Shown in pieces: positions 1 to 12,332 of a DNA stretch of 64,000 nt; the first letter of the stretch is position 1; every line of letters starts with the position of its first letter. The position numbers were made by a program, and so were the translations under genes. Origin of the DNA: Arcuatula senhousia. Its lineage: Eukaryota; Mollusca; Bivalvia; Mytilida; Mytilidae. The stretch is taken from assembly GCA_963971305.1 (NCBI GenBank), contig OZ020307.1, forward strand, positions 2,183,501 through 2,247,500, written 5' to 3'. The notes under the pieces are model-generated. The model saw only the letters and a list, made by a program, of their open reading frames with translations, ran no database searches and had not been told where the DNA came from.

Positions 1-765
1 TTGAATTTCATTATTTTTCAATAAAAAGCTACGCCGAGCGCAGCATGATACGACCGCAACAAGTTGAACCCTGTATATTGGAGGCCCAATATGGATTGTC
101 TATTGCTTATGGTCACATGCAGCCCATGGTGGACTTACAAAGCTTTTTTACACATGCAACATATGGTGGACTTTAAAATGCATATTTGACACATATATAT
201 TTACAATAACATTTAATAGAAAAAAAATTATTTCTATATTCATTGACATTTTTGACACGATTAAGCCCCTTTTGGCCCTTTTTTAAAAAAAGGTTAGGAC
301 CACAAAATGCAATAAAAAGCTTCCTTCAGTGTATATAATCATCATATTTAAACTATATAACAATTGGCTGGCCCACTACAGCTAAATTTCTTGTGTAAAA
401 CCATTTGCCTTGACCAACTTTTAAAAATGGCGTTTTTTGCCCCTTCGACCCCTTATATCTCAAAAACAGGAAGAGATATTTCAAATCTGATTGAAAAATG
501 CAGGCAGGGATTTTCACAAGGATTCCAATGAAAAAAAAGGTTTGAAAATTGGACCACAAATAAAAAAGTTGATTTTTTGGGTGTGGCCCGTCTTTGGCCC
601 CCCTCTAGCAATGTAACGGTTCAATTTACATCAAAACCATTTAGACATTTTGTTGACAGAATTTAATAAGGAATTCAATAAAAAAAGAATTCTCAAAATC
701 AAATGAATAATAAACATTCTACAACAGTTTTGTCAATACACCCGTATTAGCCCCTTTTGGCCCTT

Positions 766-3572
766 TTTAGTTCACCTGGACCGAAGGTCCATGTGAGCTT
801 TTACCATCACTTGGCGTCCGTCATCGTCGTCGTCTGTAAACAATTTTTCAAACCTTAACTTGTCCGACACCATAAGTCCAATTGCAACCAAACTTGGTAT
901 AGTTGTTTAGTGGCATTATGTGTACAAAACTATCGTACGGATTTTTGATTCGTAAAAAAACATGGCCGCTGTTACTAAAAATAGAACAGGGGGGTCAAAT
1001 GCAGTTTTTTGCAAATAACTCAAAAACGGTCACAGATATCAAAATTCTGGCAGAGGGTAAAAGTGATCAGCACCTCAAGATCTACATGCCCAGAAATTTT
1101 CAAGAAGATCCAACAACTGATGTAGGAGTTATTGCCCTTTTTCTGGATTTTTTCAAAATTTTGCACTTATTTTGCCTTATATCTTAAAAACTATACAAGA
1201 TATTTTAAAAATTCAAATTGCATATGATTAAGCACATCAAGATCTACATTTCATGTATTTAGGTCAAAGCTGTAGAACTGTTTCTTTTAGGAGTTATGGC
1301 CCTTAAAGCGTCAAAATTTACCATTTTTCATTACTTTTCCCCCGAATTTCAAAGATTAACTTGTCTAACACCGTACATCCAACTTCAACCAAACTTGGCA
1401 CAGTTGTTTAATAGCATACATGCTACAATTCTATCGTTCAGATTTTTGATTGGTCAAATGATATGGCCGCCATGGCTAAAAATAGAACATAGGGGTAAAT
1501 TGCAGTTTTTATACGACCGCAAATTTTTGCGATCGTATTATGTTATGGCGATGTCGTTGTCGTCGTCTGTAGACACTTTGGTTTCCGTGCAATAACTTTA
1601 GTTGTAGTTAACCAATTGTTACAAAATTTTGATATGATGTTTATAACTACTAAAGGAAGGTTGGTATTGCATTTGGGGTTTCTGGCCCCTACCGTTTTAG
1701 AAAAAAGGGCCAAAAGGGGCTAAAACGGGTGTATTGACAAAACGTCTGTAGAATGTTTATTTTTCATCCGATTTTGATCATTCTTTTTTTATTATACTCC
1801 TCAATAAATTCTGTCAACAAAATGTATCAACGGCTTTGATGCATCTTGTACTGTTACATTGCTATAAGGGGTCAAAAAGGGGCCACACCCCAAAAAATCA
1901 ACTTTTTTATTTGTGGTCCGATTTTCAAAATCTTTTTTTCATTGGAATCCTTGTAAAAATCCCTGCCTGCGTTTTTCAATCAGATTTGCAATATCTCATA
2001 CCGTTTTCGAGAAATTAGGGGTCAAAGGGGCCAAAAACGCCATTAATTAAAGTTTGTCCAGGCAGATAGTTTTTTAACAATATTAAGTTGTAGTTGGCCA
2101 GCCAATTGTTATGAAGTTTAAATATGATGATTATATCCACTAAAGGAATGTTGGTTTTGTATTTGGGGTTTGTGGCCCCTACTGTTTTAGAAAAAAAGGG
2201 CCAAAGGGGCTAAAACGGGTGTATTGACAAAACTATTATTCGTTCAATTTTGAAAATTCTTTTTTTGTTGAAGTGCTCATATAATTCTGTCTACTAAATG
2301 TGTCAATGATTTTGACATGTATTTCACCATTACATTGCTACATGGGGCTAAAGACAGGCCACGCCCATAAAATCAACTTTTTAATTTTTGGTCCGATTTT
2401 CAAAATCTTTTTGTCATTTCAATCCCTGGCTGTGTTTTTCAATCAAATTTGCAATATCTCTTACTGTTTTCAAGAAATTAGGGGTCAAAGGGGCCCAAAA
2501 CACCAATTTTAAAAGTTTGTCAAGGCGAATTGTTTTATACTTAAAATTAAGTTGTAGTTATTACATGTATATAAATAAGGCTTCTTGTATTAGACGTTGA
2601 TGTAAATTTATATGTGTCAAAAATGCATTTTTAAGTCCACCACAGGATGCATGTGTCAAAAAGCTTTGTAAGTCCACCATGGGCTTCATGTGACCAAAGC
2701 AATTGACTATCCATATTAGGCCTCCAACGTACAGGGTTAAACTTGTTGCGGTCGTATCATGCTGCGCTCGGCGTAGCTTTTTATTTGCTAATATCTCAAA
2801 AATGGTTACAGATATCAAAATTTTGATGGGAATCAAAAGTGATCAGCATCTCAAGACCTACCTGCTCTGAAAGTTTCAAGAAGATCCAACAATTGATGTA
2901 GGAGTTATTGCCCTTTTTTTTGGATTTTTAATTTTTTTTTCACTTATTTAGCCATATATCTGGAAAACTAAACAAGACATTTCAACAATTTAAAGTGCAT
3001 ATGATTAAAGCACTTCAAGATCTACATTAAATGTATTTAGGTCAAAGCTGTAGGACTATTTCTTTTAGGAGTTATTGTCCTAAAACAACAAAACTTATCA
3101 TTTTTTCATTTCATTTCAATATTCACTTGTCTGACACCCTAAGACCAACTGCATCTTAACTTGGCACACTTGTTTAATACGCTTATACGCTACAACTCTA
3201 TCGTTCAGATTTTTGATTCGTCAAAAACATGGCCGCCATGGCTAAAAATAGAACATAGGGGTAAATTTCATTTTTTTGCTAATAACTCAAAACTGTTTTC
3301 AGATATCAAAATTGTGTGAGGATCAAAAGTAATCAGCATATTAAGATGTACCTGTCCTGAAATTTTGGAAAAGATCTGACTGCTGATGTGGGAGTTATTG
3401 CCCTTTTTTGTACTTTTTGCCCAATTTTGCACTTATTAAGCCCAATATCTTGAAAACTAACCGAGATATTTCAGAAATTTAAATTGCATATGGACAAGCA
3501 CAATAATATCTACTATATATATGTATCTGTGTAGTTCAGGTGAGCGATTAAGGCTCCTGGGAGCCTCTTGTT
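766..3572 (+). mobile_element. AGCTCACCTGG-type element inserted in family B (family C)
   Basis: It starts AGTTCACCTGGACCGAAGG and is followed by a CGTC-rich stretch. It ends with CAGGTGAGCGATT, then the hairpin AGGCTCCTGGGAGCCT and CTTGTT. The host sequence reads straight across the insertion: ..CCCCTTTTGGCCCTTTTT before it joins CTAAAACGGTAGG after it, exactly as in the uninterrupted copy at 1511-2785. It is itself interrupted by that inverted family B copy. Other family C copies lie at 12922-13963 and 14996-16154. No protein-coding capacity is seen. The 3' hairpin followed by CTTG or CTAG resembles a Helitron end, but this is only a suggestion. Confidence 0.7.
1511..2785 (-). mobile_element. 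Inverted family B copy inserted inside the family C element
   Basis: Read on the minus strand, this copy begins near 2785 with the GCCGAGCGCAGC end and finishes at 1511 with the ATACGACCGCAAA hairpin. The flanking family C sequence is continuous across it: TGCAGTTTTT on the left joins TTTGCTAATATCTC on the right, as in the repeat at about 3265-3300. It is the uninterrupted reference that shows where the outer copy was split. Internal blocks at 1890-2060 and 2330-2520 repeat the block at 400-590. Confidence 0.7.
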
Positions 3573-3781
3573 TCTAAAACGGTAGGGGCCACCAACCCCA
3601 AATACAATAGGAACCTTCCTCTAGTGGTTACAAACATCATATAAAAATTTCATAACAATTGGTCAATATTTACTCAAGTTATCGCACGGAAACCAAATGT
3701 CCCCAGACGACAACGACGACGACGACAACGACGACAGCATCATACCATTATACGTCCGCAAATTTTTTGCGGTCGTATAAA

Positions 3782-4386
3782 AATTGCCGAAATGATAGGT
3801 TCTATGTCTTTAAAGGCAATAGGCTGAATCAAAATTATCTTTGTTTTTTTAGGAAATTGCTGGGAAATCTATTATTTTGTATAAAAATGACCTTGAATTT
3901 TCTGCTTAAAATAGATTAGGAACCCTGATTGAAATAATTATTGATCTCTCTTAAATCTGTAATCTGTTTGTGTTTTTTTAATAATGTTTTCTCTGTTCAA
4001 AATAAAATGATTATGCTGTATGTATTCAGTTAATATAAATATTTTTACTATTAGTTATATTGTTTTTCTTTCTTCTTCCTCTGAATACTTCATAATTAGA
4101 AACAATGAAATATCTTAATAATAGAAAATAATGAGATGTGGAATAAGTGTATGCGACACAGCCCACAATCAAGCTGCAATTCAGAAAAACCACAATGGAC
4201 AAAGAAATTAAATCCTTGTACTTTGTTATCACACTGATGTTTTAAAGGTTGTAGATCTTATAGATATAAAGAAATTAAATCCTTGTATTTAGTTATCATA
4301 CTTTTGATTGACGTCTAATGCCATTGAATTTCTTCTAGTATGTGATTGAAATTAAGTTCAAAATATTTCGCCTTTTTGATATCCCC
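3782..4386. other. AT-rich spacer, no gene seen
   Basis: No coding exon or RNA gene is recognised. At 4138-4172 lies one of three dispersed copies in this window of a short motif, TGGAATAAGTGTATGCGACA, reported as a finding. Confidence 0.5.
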
Positions 4387-4972
4387 TACTTGAAAAGTGG
4401 GGGGGGGGGGTATACAGTGATAGGGGTGTCCGTCCATCCACATCTTGTGGACAATCCTTCTGTTACACCTCAGGGTACCCATCTCTTATCTGCAAACGCC
4501 TCCTAAACCCCTGAATGGATTTTCATAAAACTTACACACAATCTTTGTAGCCTAATGTAGATGTGCACCCCCTATTCTAAAATTTGATCAAAATGATTTT
4601 GGGGTTGGGCTAGCAAAACATGGTCCTAGCTGTTTGGCTATAAGGGGGTACCCATCCCTTATCCACAAATCCTAAAGCTTTTGATGGATTTTCATTATAC
4701 TTTCACAAAATCTTTGTGACATGAAGTAGATGTGCACCTCTTATTTTAGAATTTGATCAAAATGATTTATGGGGTTTCCCATAGCAAAATATGGACTTAG
4801 CCATTTGATGACAATATCCCCAACTCCTCCTTAATCCTTTAATGGATTTTCATGACACTTTTGCAAAATGTTTGTGGCATAATAAAGATGTGCACCTCAT
4901 ATTTTAGAATTTGATCGGAATGATTTTTTGGGGGTATTTACTTGTGAGCTACTGCTCACAGTATTTCTAGTT
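4387..4972 (+). mobile_element. Hairpin-ended element with three internal ~190-bp repeats
   Basis: The element opens near a CCCCTACTTG..AAGTGGGGGG foldback and a run of 11 or more G. It contains three diverged copies of a module with ATGGATTTTCAT, AGATGTGCACC and AATTTGATC at about 4515, 4685 and 4845. It ends with the hairpin TGAGCTACTGCTCA and CTAG at about 4948-4970. No coding potential is seen. Boundaries are approximate. The 3' hairpin followed by CTAG again resembles a Helitron-like end. Confidence 0.5.
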
Positions 4973-5248
4973 GACTTTTGTTTTTTTTAAGTAAAGGGCC
5001 TCAGAAAAGTGAAAGAAAAATATTATACAAGTTTATTCATACAATTAAGTAATGAGTTTGCAAGTGCTTTAGAAATAATTGTTATTATTGAATTTATCTA
5101 TCCATCATAAAGGATTTTCTCTTCTAGTCATTAGCCTGAGTTCTTCCAGTTTTCTGATGGTGCTCATCACCTGAAATAATAATAAAATAAGATGTTACTA
5201 GTATTGAACCAAGGAATTAGAGTACTCTAATTCCTTGATTGAACACAC
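4973..5248. other. Spacer, nothing recognised
   Basis: Short AT-rich spacer between two mobile elements. A pair of short inverted words (GGAATTAGAGTACTCTAATTCC) at about 5213-5234 forms a small perfect palindrome just before the next element. Confidence 0.4.
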
Positions 5249-5469
5249 AATAAAAAGCTTCGCCGAGCGCAGCATGATACGACCGCAACATGTTGAACCC
5301 TGTACGTTTTAGGCCTAATATGGATAGTCTATTGTTCTGGACACATGCAGCCCATGGTGGACTGACAAAGGTTTTTGACACATGCTTCTCTGATGGACTT
5401 TCAACCCAGGGGCTAAAAATATAAATTTTGAATGTTGTATTCTACTCTTTAAAAGAATAATGTTTGGGG

Positions 5470-6800
5470 AAAAAATTAAAAATCGAACCAGAATTTTTTT
5501 TAAATTATGATTACAGCCCAAAAAATTTATTCTTAAATTTAGAATCGCTACCTGACAAGAATAAATTTGCAAAAAAAAATTTCAAAATCGGACCACAAAT
5601 AAAAAAGCCCCATTTGGCCCCTAATTACGTAATAGGGGGAAAAAGGGGGGGGTTGCAAAAATTAATTCCTAATTTTGTATTCGCTATTTGACAAGAACAA
5701 ACATGCAAAAAAAATTTTCAAAATCGGACCAGAAATAAAAAAGTTTCAATTTTGGCCCCATTTGGCCCTTAATTACGTAATAAGGGGAAAAAGGGGGGGT
5801 CGCAAAAATTATTTCTTAATTTTGTATCCGCTATTTGACAAGAACAAACATGCAAAAAAAATTTCAAAATCGGACCAGAAATAAAAAAGTTTCAATTTCG
5901 GCCCCTTTTGGCCCCTTATTACGTAACAGGTGAAAAAGGGGTGGGGGTCGCAAAAATTAATTCCTAATTTTGTATTCGCTATTTGACAAGAACAAACATG
6001 CAAAAAAAATTTTCAAAATCGGACCAGAAATAAAAAAGTTTCAATTTCGGCCCCATTTGGCCCCTTATTACGTAATCGGTGAAAAAGGGGTGGGGGTCGC
6101 AAAAATAAATTCTCAAATTTGGATTCGCTACTTGACAAAAATAAACTTGCAAAAAAAAATTTCAAAATCGGACCACAAATAAAAAAGTTTCGATTTTGGC
6201 CCCGTTTGGCCCCTAATTACGTAATAGGGGGAAAAAGGGGGGGTCGCAACAATTAATTCTTAATTTTGTATCCGCTATTTGACAAGAACAAACATGTAAA
6301 AAAAAAATTCAAAATCGGACCACAAATAAAAAAGTTTTTATTTTGGCCCCTTTTGGCCCCTAATTACACAACGGAGAAAAAGGGGGGCGCAAAAATTCAT
6401 CAGGTTCATTCTTTTATTGTAAGAAACATTCTTGACAAATTTCACAGCAATAGGCCAACTAGGACCAAAGTTATGGTGGAAACAAGTAAAATATTTGAAT
6501 TTTTTTACCCTTTTGGGCCCCTAATTTCGAAACAAAAAAAGGGGGGACCCCCAAAATCAATCCCATTCATCCTTGTATGGTAAGGAACATCACTCTCAAA
6601 TTTCATAGCAATTGGATAACTAGAACTAAAGTTATTGTGGAAACAAACAAAAAAGTAGTATTTTTGGCCCTTTTTTGGCCCCTAATTTCTAAACGAAAAA
6701 TGGGGGGACCCCCAAAATCAATCCCATGCATCCTTTTATGGTAAGGAACATCATTGTAAAGTTTCATAGCAATCGGATAACTGGAACTAAAGTTATTGTG
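5470..6800 (+). repeat. Two tandem-repeat blocks inside the family B element
   Basis: First block: about six ~147-bp units, each with TTGACAAGAA, AAAATCGGACC, GGCCCC and TTACGTAA. Second block: three ~161-bp units with ATAGCAATTGG and AAAGTTATTGTGG. Units within a block are closely similar, indicating expansion by unequal exchange after the element formed. Confidence 0.7.
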
Positions 6801-6824
6801 GAAACACTAAAAAGTTAACAGACA

Positions 6825-6859
<35 letters not shown>

Positions 6860-6860
6860 A
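6825..6860 (+). repeat. (GAC)n microsatellite
   Basis: An uninterrupted CGA/GAC run of about 12 units, located just before the terminal hairpin of the family B element. A shorter interrupted version is at 3706-3735 in the sister copy, so the microsatellite is part of the element's 3' end. Confidence 0.85.
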
Positions 6861-7004
6861 GCATCATACCATAATACGTCCGCAAATTTTTTGCGGTCGT
6901 ATAAAAAACACTAATTGCATTTAAGAACCTTTATGAGTTTTATAATTTATATATATATATTTTGTATTCGTATTGCAGATTAATTTCATATCTTTTGCAT
7001 AACT

Positions 7005-7200
7005 GATCCATAAAATTTAAAAAGGGTCAAAATGGCTGTGATGCAAAAATTTTAGAAGCTGGTAAAGAAAATATGCAACAAATCTGAAATTTAAACCCAT
7101 GTTATGGACCCCCATGCTCACACTGCTTACCAAATATCAAAAAGATATGATAAGTATTTTCTGAGAAAACTGAAGAAATTTGGTCCCTTTAATCACCTTT
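7005..7200 (-). repeat. Dispersed repeat fragment (family F), inverted
   Basis: The minus strand carries TTTTTGATATTTGGTAAGCA and then GAGCATGGGGGTCC. This matches the plus-strand segments at 13967-14175 (TGATATTTGGTATGCAGC) and 57120-57420 (TTGATATTTCGTATGTAGC). It lies just beyond the 3' end of METTL23. Confidence 0.5.
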
Positions 7201-7345
7201 CATCATTCACCATACTAAAAACAGGTTTGAACTATGTGCAACCCAGCCAAAAAAATATAAAGTAAGGTGTTGTTTATACTTAATCATGATTCACACAAAT
7301 GCCAAGTGTCCTCAAGAATAGCTTTCATTGGATGCTTCACCAAAT

Positions 7346-7351
7346 TTTATT
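7346..7351 (-). other. Candidate polyadenylation signal for METTL23
   Basis: AATAAA on the minus strand, about 125 nt beyond the METTL23 stop codon. It is the nearest canonical signal, so use is plausible but unproven. Confidence 0.4.
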
Positions 7352-7476
7352 CATAGCAGGAAAACAGGATTTTGATATGCTTAACTTTTAAAAAACAGTT
7401 GCATACCATTCATGTTCTGGAATGGCCATCTTGATTGTTTCTTTGAATCATCTGTTTAGCCTGGTATCATGAATAG

Positions 7477-10400
7477 TCAAGATTTTTTCTTTTTCTTCAT
7501 AACATACATATAGATTGTATGATTTCCTGGAAGATTTGACCCTGCTAGTGTGGGAGTGTCAGCATGAAAGTTGCTCAGTGGTATCTCTGTACATTGTAGA
7601 CCCCATCTAGACAGCAGGAGTTCAATACTTCTAGAGGCACTATTAATAGAACAAAGTGTTATACATGCAGAAAGAGTAAAAATGTTTGTGTTTTTGTGAA
7701 GTAAAATGACAAGGAGGATGAAATTTCACAATATTGGACATATTATCCGTACTGAAGAAGCAGAGAAATGTAAATAGATTTATAATTGGATCAGCTTTTA
7801 TTAATTATTTTTCAACAATCATATACCTTCTTTCCTGATAAGTACACCAGAACTCTGCCAGTTCATTTTTCTCCATTATATAGGCAACTGTTACTACAAT
7901 GTCCTCAAAATCTGTAAATACATTAATAAACTGCAATATGTCACATGATAGGGAAATATTTACTAATTATTCTAAGATCAGAAAAATAACAGACCTGTCA
8001 AGTTTCATGCAAGTAGCATTAGACTCATGCATCCTGTCCCCAATTTGGTGGCAAATTTCTTTGACTTTTTAATTTTTTCCTTCGATCTTTCATTATTTTG
8101 GCAAATTTCACCCAAACAGCTTATGAAAACTTGACAGTCCTGAAATAATTATTTTATGACCTCTAATATTGAAGATCATGATGATGCTTAATTTGAAAAT
8201 GATTGCGACCATAAACTCATTTCCAGCTCCAAACAGTGTTGGTTTAAACATGACTAGGTTAGGCTCTATAATTGTTTCAGATAAAAAATTCTTTAATATA
8301 AGCAAACATATCAACTTAAGCAACCTGTGCCGATACATATTTGTTGGAATTTCATTATTTTTTTTAAGTGTGATGTTCTTGTGAGAACATTTTTTCAAGG
8401 AGATCTTAACAATGGTTCCTGTAAAATTATCCTGTTACTACCAGACCCAATGAAAGAAAGAAGGTTGGCACCATATAACCTGGTTTAATCCACCATTGCT
8501 TTTGAAATAACTGGACCAATTTCAGACCATTACAATCTTCAATTTCTCCAGAATCTTAATGTCCAATTTGTTTTGTCTGTTCTCTCAGACATTTGAGACT
8601 GATGTTCCAAGTTTGTAAGTTTTGTTATTACCTTAACTTGAACGTGTGGCAGATGGATGGACTGAAAAACCAATATAAGTTATGCCAAAAAATTGAAGCT
8701 AATTAAAATGTCTTATAAATTCAGTGTATTGATTTAAGTATAGAATGCATTACAGATGATCAAACCTTTGGTATCAAAGAAACAATCTGATCCTAGAATA
8801 ATGTCGACTGGTTCTAGATTTATTAAGGAAGGAGTAAATTGTCCCCACGTCAGGCCAATCACAGACACATCTGATAGCTCATTGGCTGCACATGACAGAT
8901 GACAATTCTCAAGGCACTGTGGGTAATCTAAACTGTCACTAAGAATAACATCTGCTCCGCACATAGAAGCCATGATTCCTGGCAAAGCTGTTCCAGCACC
9001 AATCTAAAAAGGTCAATAAGATATAATATGCTGGTATGGTAAGATATTGCATAGCTTGAACTTGGGTATAAGTACATTTTTGTACAGTAACTGTAAAACG
9101 TAATTTTCGGGTGCACTATTTTTAACGATATAAGAGGTCTATGAAAATCCACCAAAAATAATATATGTGAATATGCAATATTTATATGTAAATTTAGTAC
9201 AAAATACATGATATATATGGGGAAAATGTTACAATAAATACTTGCATGTGAGCCATTTAGACTGAAAGTGCAAATAATGGCATCCTAAAAAAAACAACAA
9301 CATTTACTGTGTACTTACCTACCAGGTATTTAAGGATTTCTGCCATGAAAATTGATAAAAAATTATAGTATTCACCTCGATAACTTTTTTCCCTTTTACA
9401 ATTTCTTTATTGTACCATATAAACTGGGCTAAAACAGGAGAACATGGCCAAATATACATCCCATAGTTACCATCCAAAACCTGAAAAAAAGCAAACAAAA
9501 TGTAGACTGGATTCCAATAATTAATGCATACACAGCCAAATATACATTCCATAGATTATAAAGTGTTTGAAATGGCCACTGGCCCAAGGGCCAAATGCAA
9601 GTTTATAGTTGGTTGGGCCAGTAAAATTAAGGAAAAGTTCCTTTACACATATTAGGACACTGGCCCAAAAATGTAATTTTGGCAACCAGATTTGGTTTTC
9701 CCACTTCACTGGACTATACCATTAAAAACCTATAAAATACTGTACATAGCCCAAAACAAATCCCAAATTTTATAAACTTAAGTTACATACTTTTTAAAGG
9801 TATTTGGGGAGAATTTTTTTTATATGGGTACATCATACATCTTCTACCTATGGGGGTCTCTAAATTGTAGAGCTAAATTAGCTTAACAAATCTACACATC
9901 CAGTACACAATAAGAAGGAGGGCAGGGACTTAGAAATTCTGTTGAGCTAGTTATATGATAAGATAAGATATGTTTATTTGATAATTAATCCTTTCAGGCT
10001 GAACATTAATTCCATTTGATTGTACAAGTTATGATTGAAATATACTAATACTAATACTAATATTTATTTGTTAAACACATTTACAATAAACGGTTATAAC
10101 ACATACATAATGCCATAAGAATGAGATATAATGCAAACAATAGAAACTGGGTCTTGATGCAACTCTACACCCATTCACCACAGTTGGTAAATAAGTAAAT
10201 CATAATAGAATCGCACCAAGATGCAGCCCCGAAAACAATATTTGATGATAGAGATAAAAATAAAAGAAAATTAAGAACTATATACCTGGAGCGGTAGTGA
10301 CTTAATTTAACTCTTGACATTTTTTGATATACTCAATTACTGCTTTGATTATTATTAAAGAGTTGCTGTTCAATGTTTCACTTATTACTTTGTGCCTTAA

Positions 10401-10718
10401 CCATATACTGATCTATGAGTTTGTGCTAATAAATATTTGTATAAATATTTGTATTTGTAAAAAAGACTTTTTGTTTTCAGGTATAGAATTGAAATCTTTA
10501 TGAACATTTTTGACCTCTTGAGTAAGCTCTTGCCTAAATATATGAACTATTCTTAAAATATTTTTTAGCCTCTTGTAATTGTATGTAAATAAATGTGATG
10601 TATAGGGCATGGATATTACGTATACCTCTGGTATATTCACTGATAAATTCTCTGACTGTGAAGAAAAGATGAATAATTTGTGACATTTTTGTTTTTTTGA
10701 AGCTGACATTTTCATCAC
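7477..10718 (-). CDS. METTL23: METTL23-like SAM-dependent methyltransferase, five exons
   Basis: Exons read on the minus strand are 10718-10626, 9480-9376, 9003-8766, 7911-7827 and 7639-7477. Together they give 684 nt, or 227 residues plus stop. All junctions have GT-AG sites and compatible phases. Key motifs are YGMYIWPC at the start of exon 2; the SAM-binding motif I VIEIGAGTALPG, split exactly at the exon 2/3 border; the post-I acidic ILSDS; GLTWGQF; and DIILGSDCFFD. The C-terminal half has DFEDIV, FWCTYQ and LPGNHTIYMYV, all as in vertebrate METTL23. The family is a class I Rossmann methyltransferase; the mammalian enzyme has been reported to methylate histone H3 arginine 17. The chosen start gives MMKMSASKKQK; the KLFIFSSQSENLSVNIPE that follows fits the family N-terminus. 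Length is slightly above the human protein. It lies head-to-head with BOLA1. Recognition of gene and exons is strong; function in this animal is inferred. Confidence 0.93.
8420..8640 (+). repeat. Dispersed repeat in METTL23 intron
   Basis: Contains ACCATTACAATCTTCAATTT, GGACATTTGA-like and TTTTGTTATTACC blocks that recur at 49410-49520, 50000-50230 and, as a short piece, 59007-59052. It is probably a degraded mobile element. The block lies in the intron between exons 3 and 4; no coding role. Confidence 0.5.
9481..10625 (-). other. METTL23 intron 1
   Basis: Apart from a 20-bp near copy of the exon 2 start at 9535-9554, nothing recognisable is seen. The sequence is AT-rich and carries short direct repeats such as TACTAATACTAATACTAATA near 10041. 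Confidence 0.5.
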
Positions 10719-12332
10719 ATTGTTTTCAAATGTTACATAGAAAATTATTGGTTGTTAAAATGGAATCAACCAATAGAATGTTGTGTTTTATCACTTTAAA
10801 GGTTAAGATCTAGTACGAACAGAAAACCAAAATAATGTGAAATGCTGAAAGGTTATAATTATTTTTTTACACACATTGAAAAGAATTAAAATTACTGTTT
10901 ATTAGATTGACACACAACACAATACACGAAACCAGAAATTGCAATGTGATCAACAGGCAACCCCCCCAAAAAAGGGGGTTGTAAACAAATTTTGCACAGG
11001 AGAAGGGTCTTCAGGTCATGTGTCAACTATAAACTTATACAATGATTACCATAGTTGACTTTTAATGAACCAAATGAACCAAGCTCCTTCGGGTCGTTGG
11101 TAGAACAACAGGAAAGAAAGGTCACCTGTAATGATAATTGTGCTCTTTCCAATAAAATATTGAATATTATGAATTTCTTTTCAAGGGGATTTAATAATCA
11201 CTTGTCCTGCTAAATTTTCTTTCTTAAGAATTGCTTATTAGAACTATATATGTACGTGATCTTAATATTGAAAGCTTACTCATTTTGATAATTATTTTTT
11301 TCTTTGTTAAATACTATTTTAACTTGAGAATAGGGGGGGGGTCTTAATGGTTTTTTGTTCTGAGAAAATATATTTTTTTAAGGTGCTAGGACAAAATTTT
11401 TTTGCAAACTTTTAACAATCTCCTCAAGTTTGAAAAAATTCTATGATGATTCATGTAATATTTATTTATAAAAAATTGAAAAACCTGGCGAAATACCAGT
11501 TTGCAGCCCTGATTTAATTAAGCATTATTTTGAAGGACAGAAATTCTTCTTTAGAATATTTAATATTTGTTTCTTAATCTGTGGTGACAAAATATTGGTT
11601 TTATCAAAAATCAGATTCTAAAAATTCATTTAGAAAAAAAAAAAAAACAATTGCCACCCCTATTCAACTTAAGTGACTGTTCTCTAATTGGTATTTCTGT
11701 CAGGATAGTGAAGTCAGGTTATATACTGGTCTATACTATTTGACTAGAATCAAGAATATGGTATTTAAGTCAAATATTATGGTAGTTTAGCAGGAATCTG
11801 AATAGAGTCTGAAGTAGAACAAAGTAGCAACTTAATTTACTGGTTTGCCATTCTTATTTCCACAGCATAAACATTTTCACTAGCCAGGTGATCTCATAAG
11901 TGAAGATAAGTGCTAGAGTATCCTATCTTTGAGTCTGTAATAAATGACATATCATGAAAGAGACAGTAGACAATATTTATTAGTTAATACCAACAAAATT
12001 ACAATACATGGTTATAACACAAATCACAAACATTTAAAAGCTAAATCTACAACAATACTATATTCATATAAATTCACACATAGTAAATTGAATCTTATTG
12101 ATTCTTGTTTCTTGAGAGCTGATTAAGACCTAATCTTGTTGAGATGTTTAATTAGCTTCAGTGAAATTTTTTCTTAGTTAGAGGAGGCCAATCAAAAAAC
12201 TTTCACTGGAGCTAACATCCCAAGGAGATTTTTTTAAACCATGCAATATACAAAGTGAATTCATATTTTAATAAAATACAGATCATATTTTCAAGTTATT
12301 TATTATCAGAATATTATATTTATATTTTTTAG
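10719..12332. promoter_or_regulatory. Divergent intergenic region between METTL23 and BOLA1
   Basis: This 1.6-kb interval separates the METTL23 start from the first recognised BOLA1 exon, so it should hold the METTL23 promoter and probably an unread BOLA1 leader exon. A CCAAT word is present at about 10770 (AACCAATAGAA), some 50 nt upstream of the METTL23 start codon. No CpG-rich core is obvious. A (C)8(A)n/GGGGG hairpin-like stretch at 10962-10979 and a G8 run at 11333-11340 are also present. Confidence 0.35.

Larger units (their letters stand above)
20..3781 (+). mobile_element. Hairpin-ended non-autonomous element, outer layer of a nest (family B)
   Basis: The outer element is split into 20-765 and 3573-3781 by a later insertion. 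It opens with GCCGAGCGCAGCATGATACG and the subterminal ATACGACCGCAA. It closes with a GAC-rich microsatellite (3706-3735) followed by a perfect-looking hairpin, GTCCGCAAA..TTTGCGGTC, at about 3751-3780. The subterminal 5' word is the complement of the 3' terminal TTGCGGTCGTAT. Two more copies lie at 1511-2785 (inverted) and 5249-6904. No transposase is visible, so it is presumably mobilised in trans. The superfamily is not resolved from the sequence. Confidence 0.7.
5249..6904 (+). mobile_element. Third family B element, internally expanded
   Basis: It has the same ends as the copies in the first 3.8 kb: GCCGAGCGCAGCATGATACG at about 5263, and a GAC microsatellite followed by GTCCGCAAA..TTTGCGGTCGTAT at 6873-6903. 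The inside differs. It holds about six copies of a ~147-bp unit (5470-6400, anchor CAAAATCGGACC at 5583, 5719, 5865, 6014, 6163 and 6310), then three copies of a ~161-bp unit (anchor AAAGTTATTGTGG near 6470, 6631 and 6792). Short open frames inside it are repeat shadows. Confidence 0.7.

Noticed and set aside
5464..6583. Series of short Lys-rich frames (DKNKHAKKIFKIGPEIKKF)
   Set aside because: Translation of the 147-bp units inside the family B element; they recur with the repeat.
8108..8398. Overlapping plus and minus frames in a METTL23 intron
   Set aside because: AT-rich chance frames with no homology, located between well-supported exons 3 and 4.
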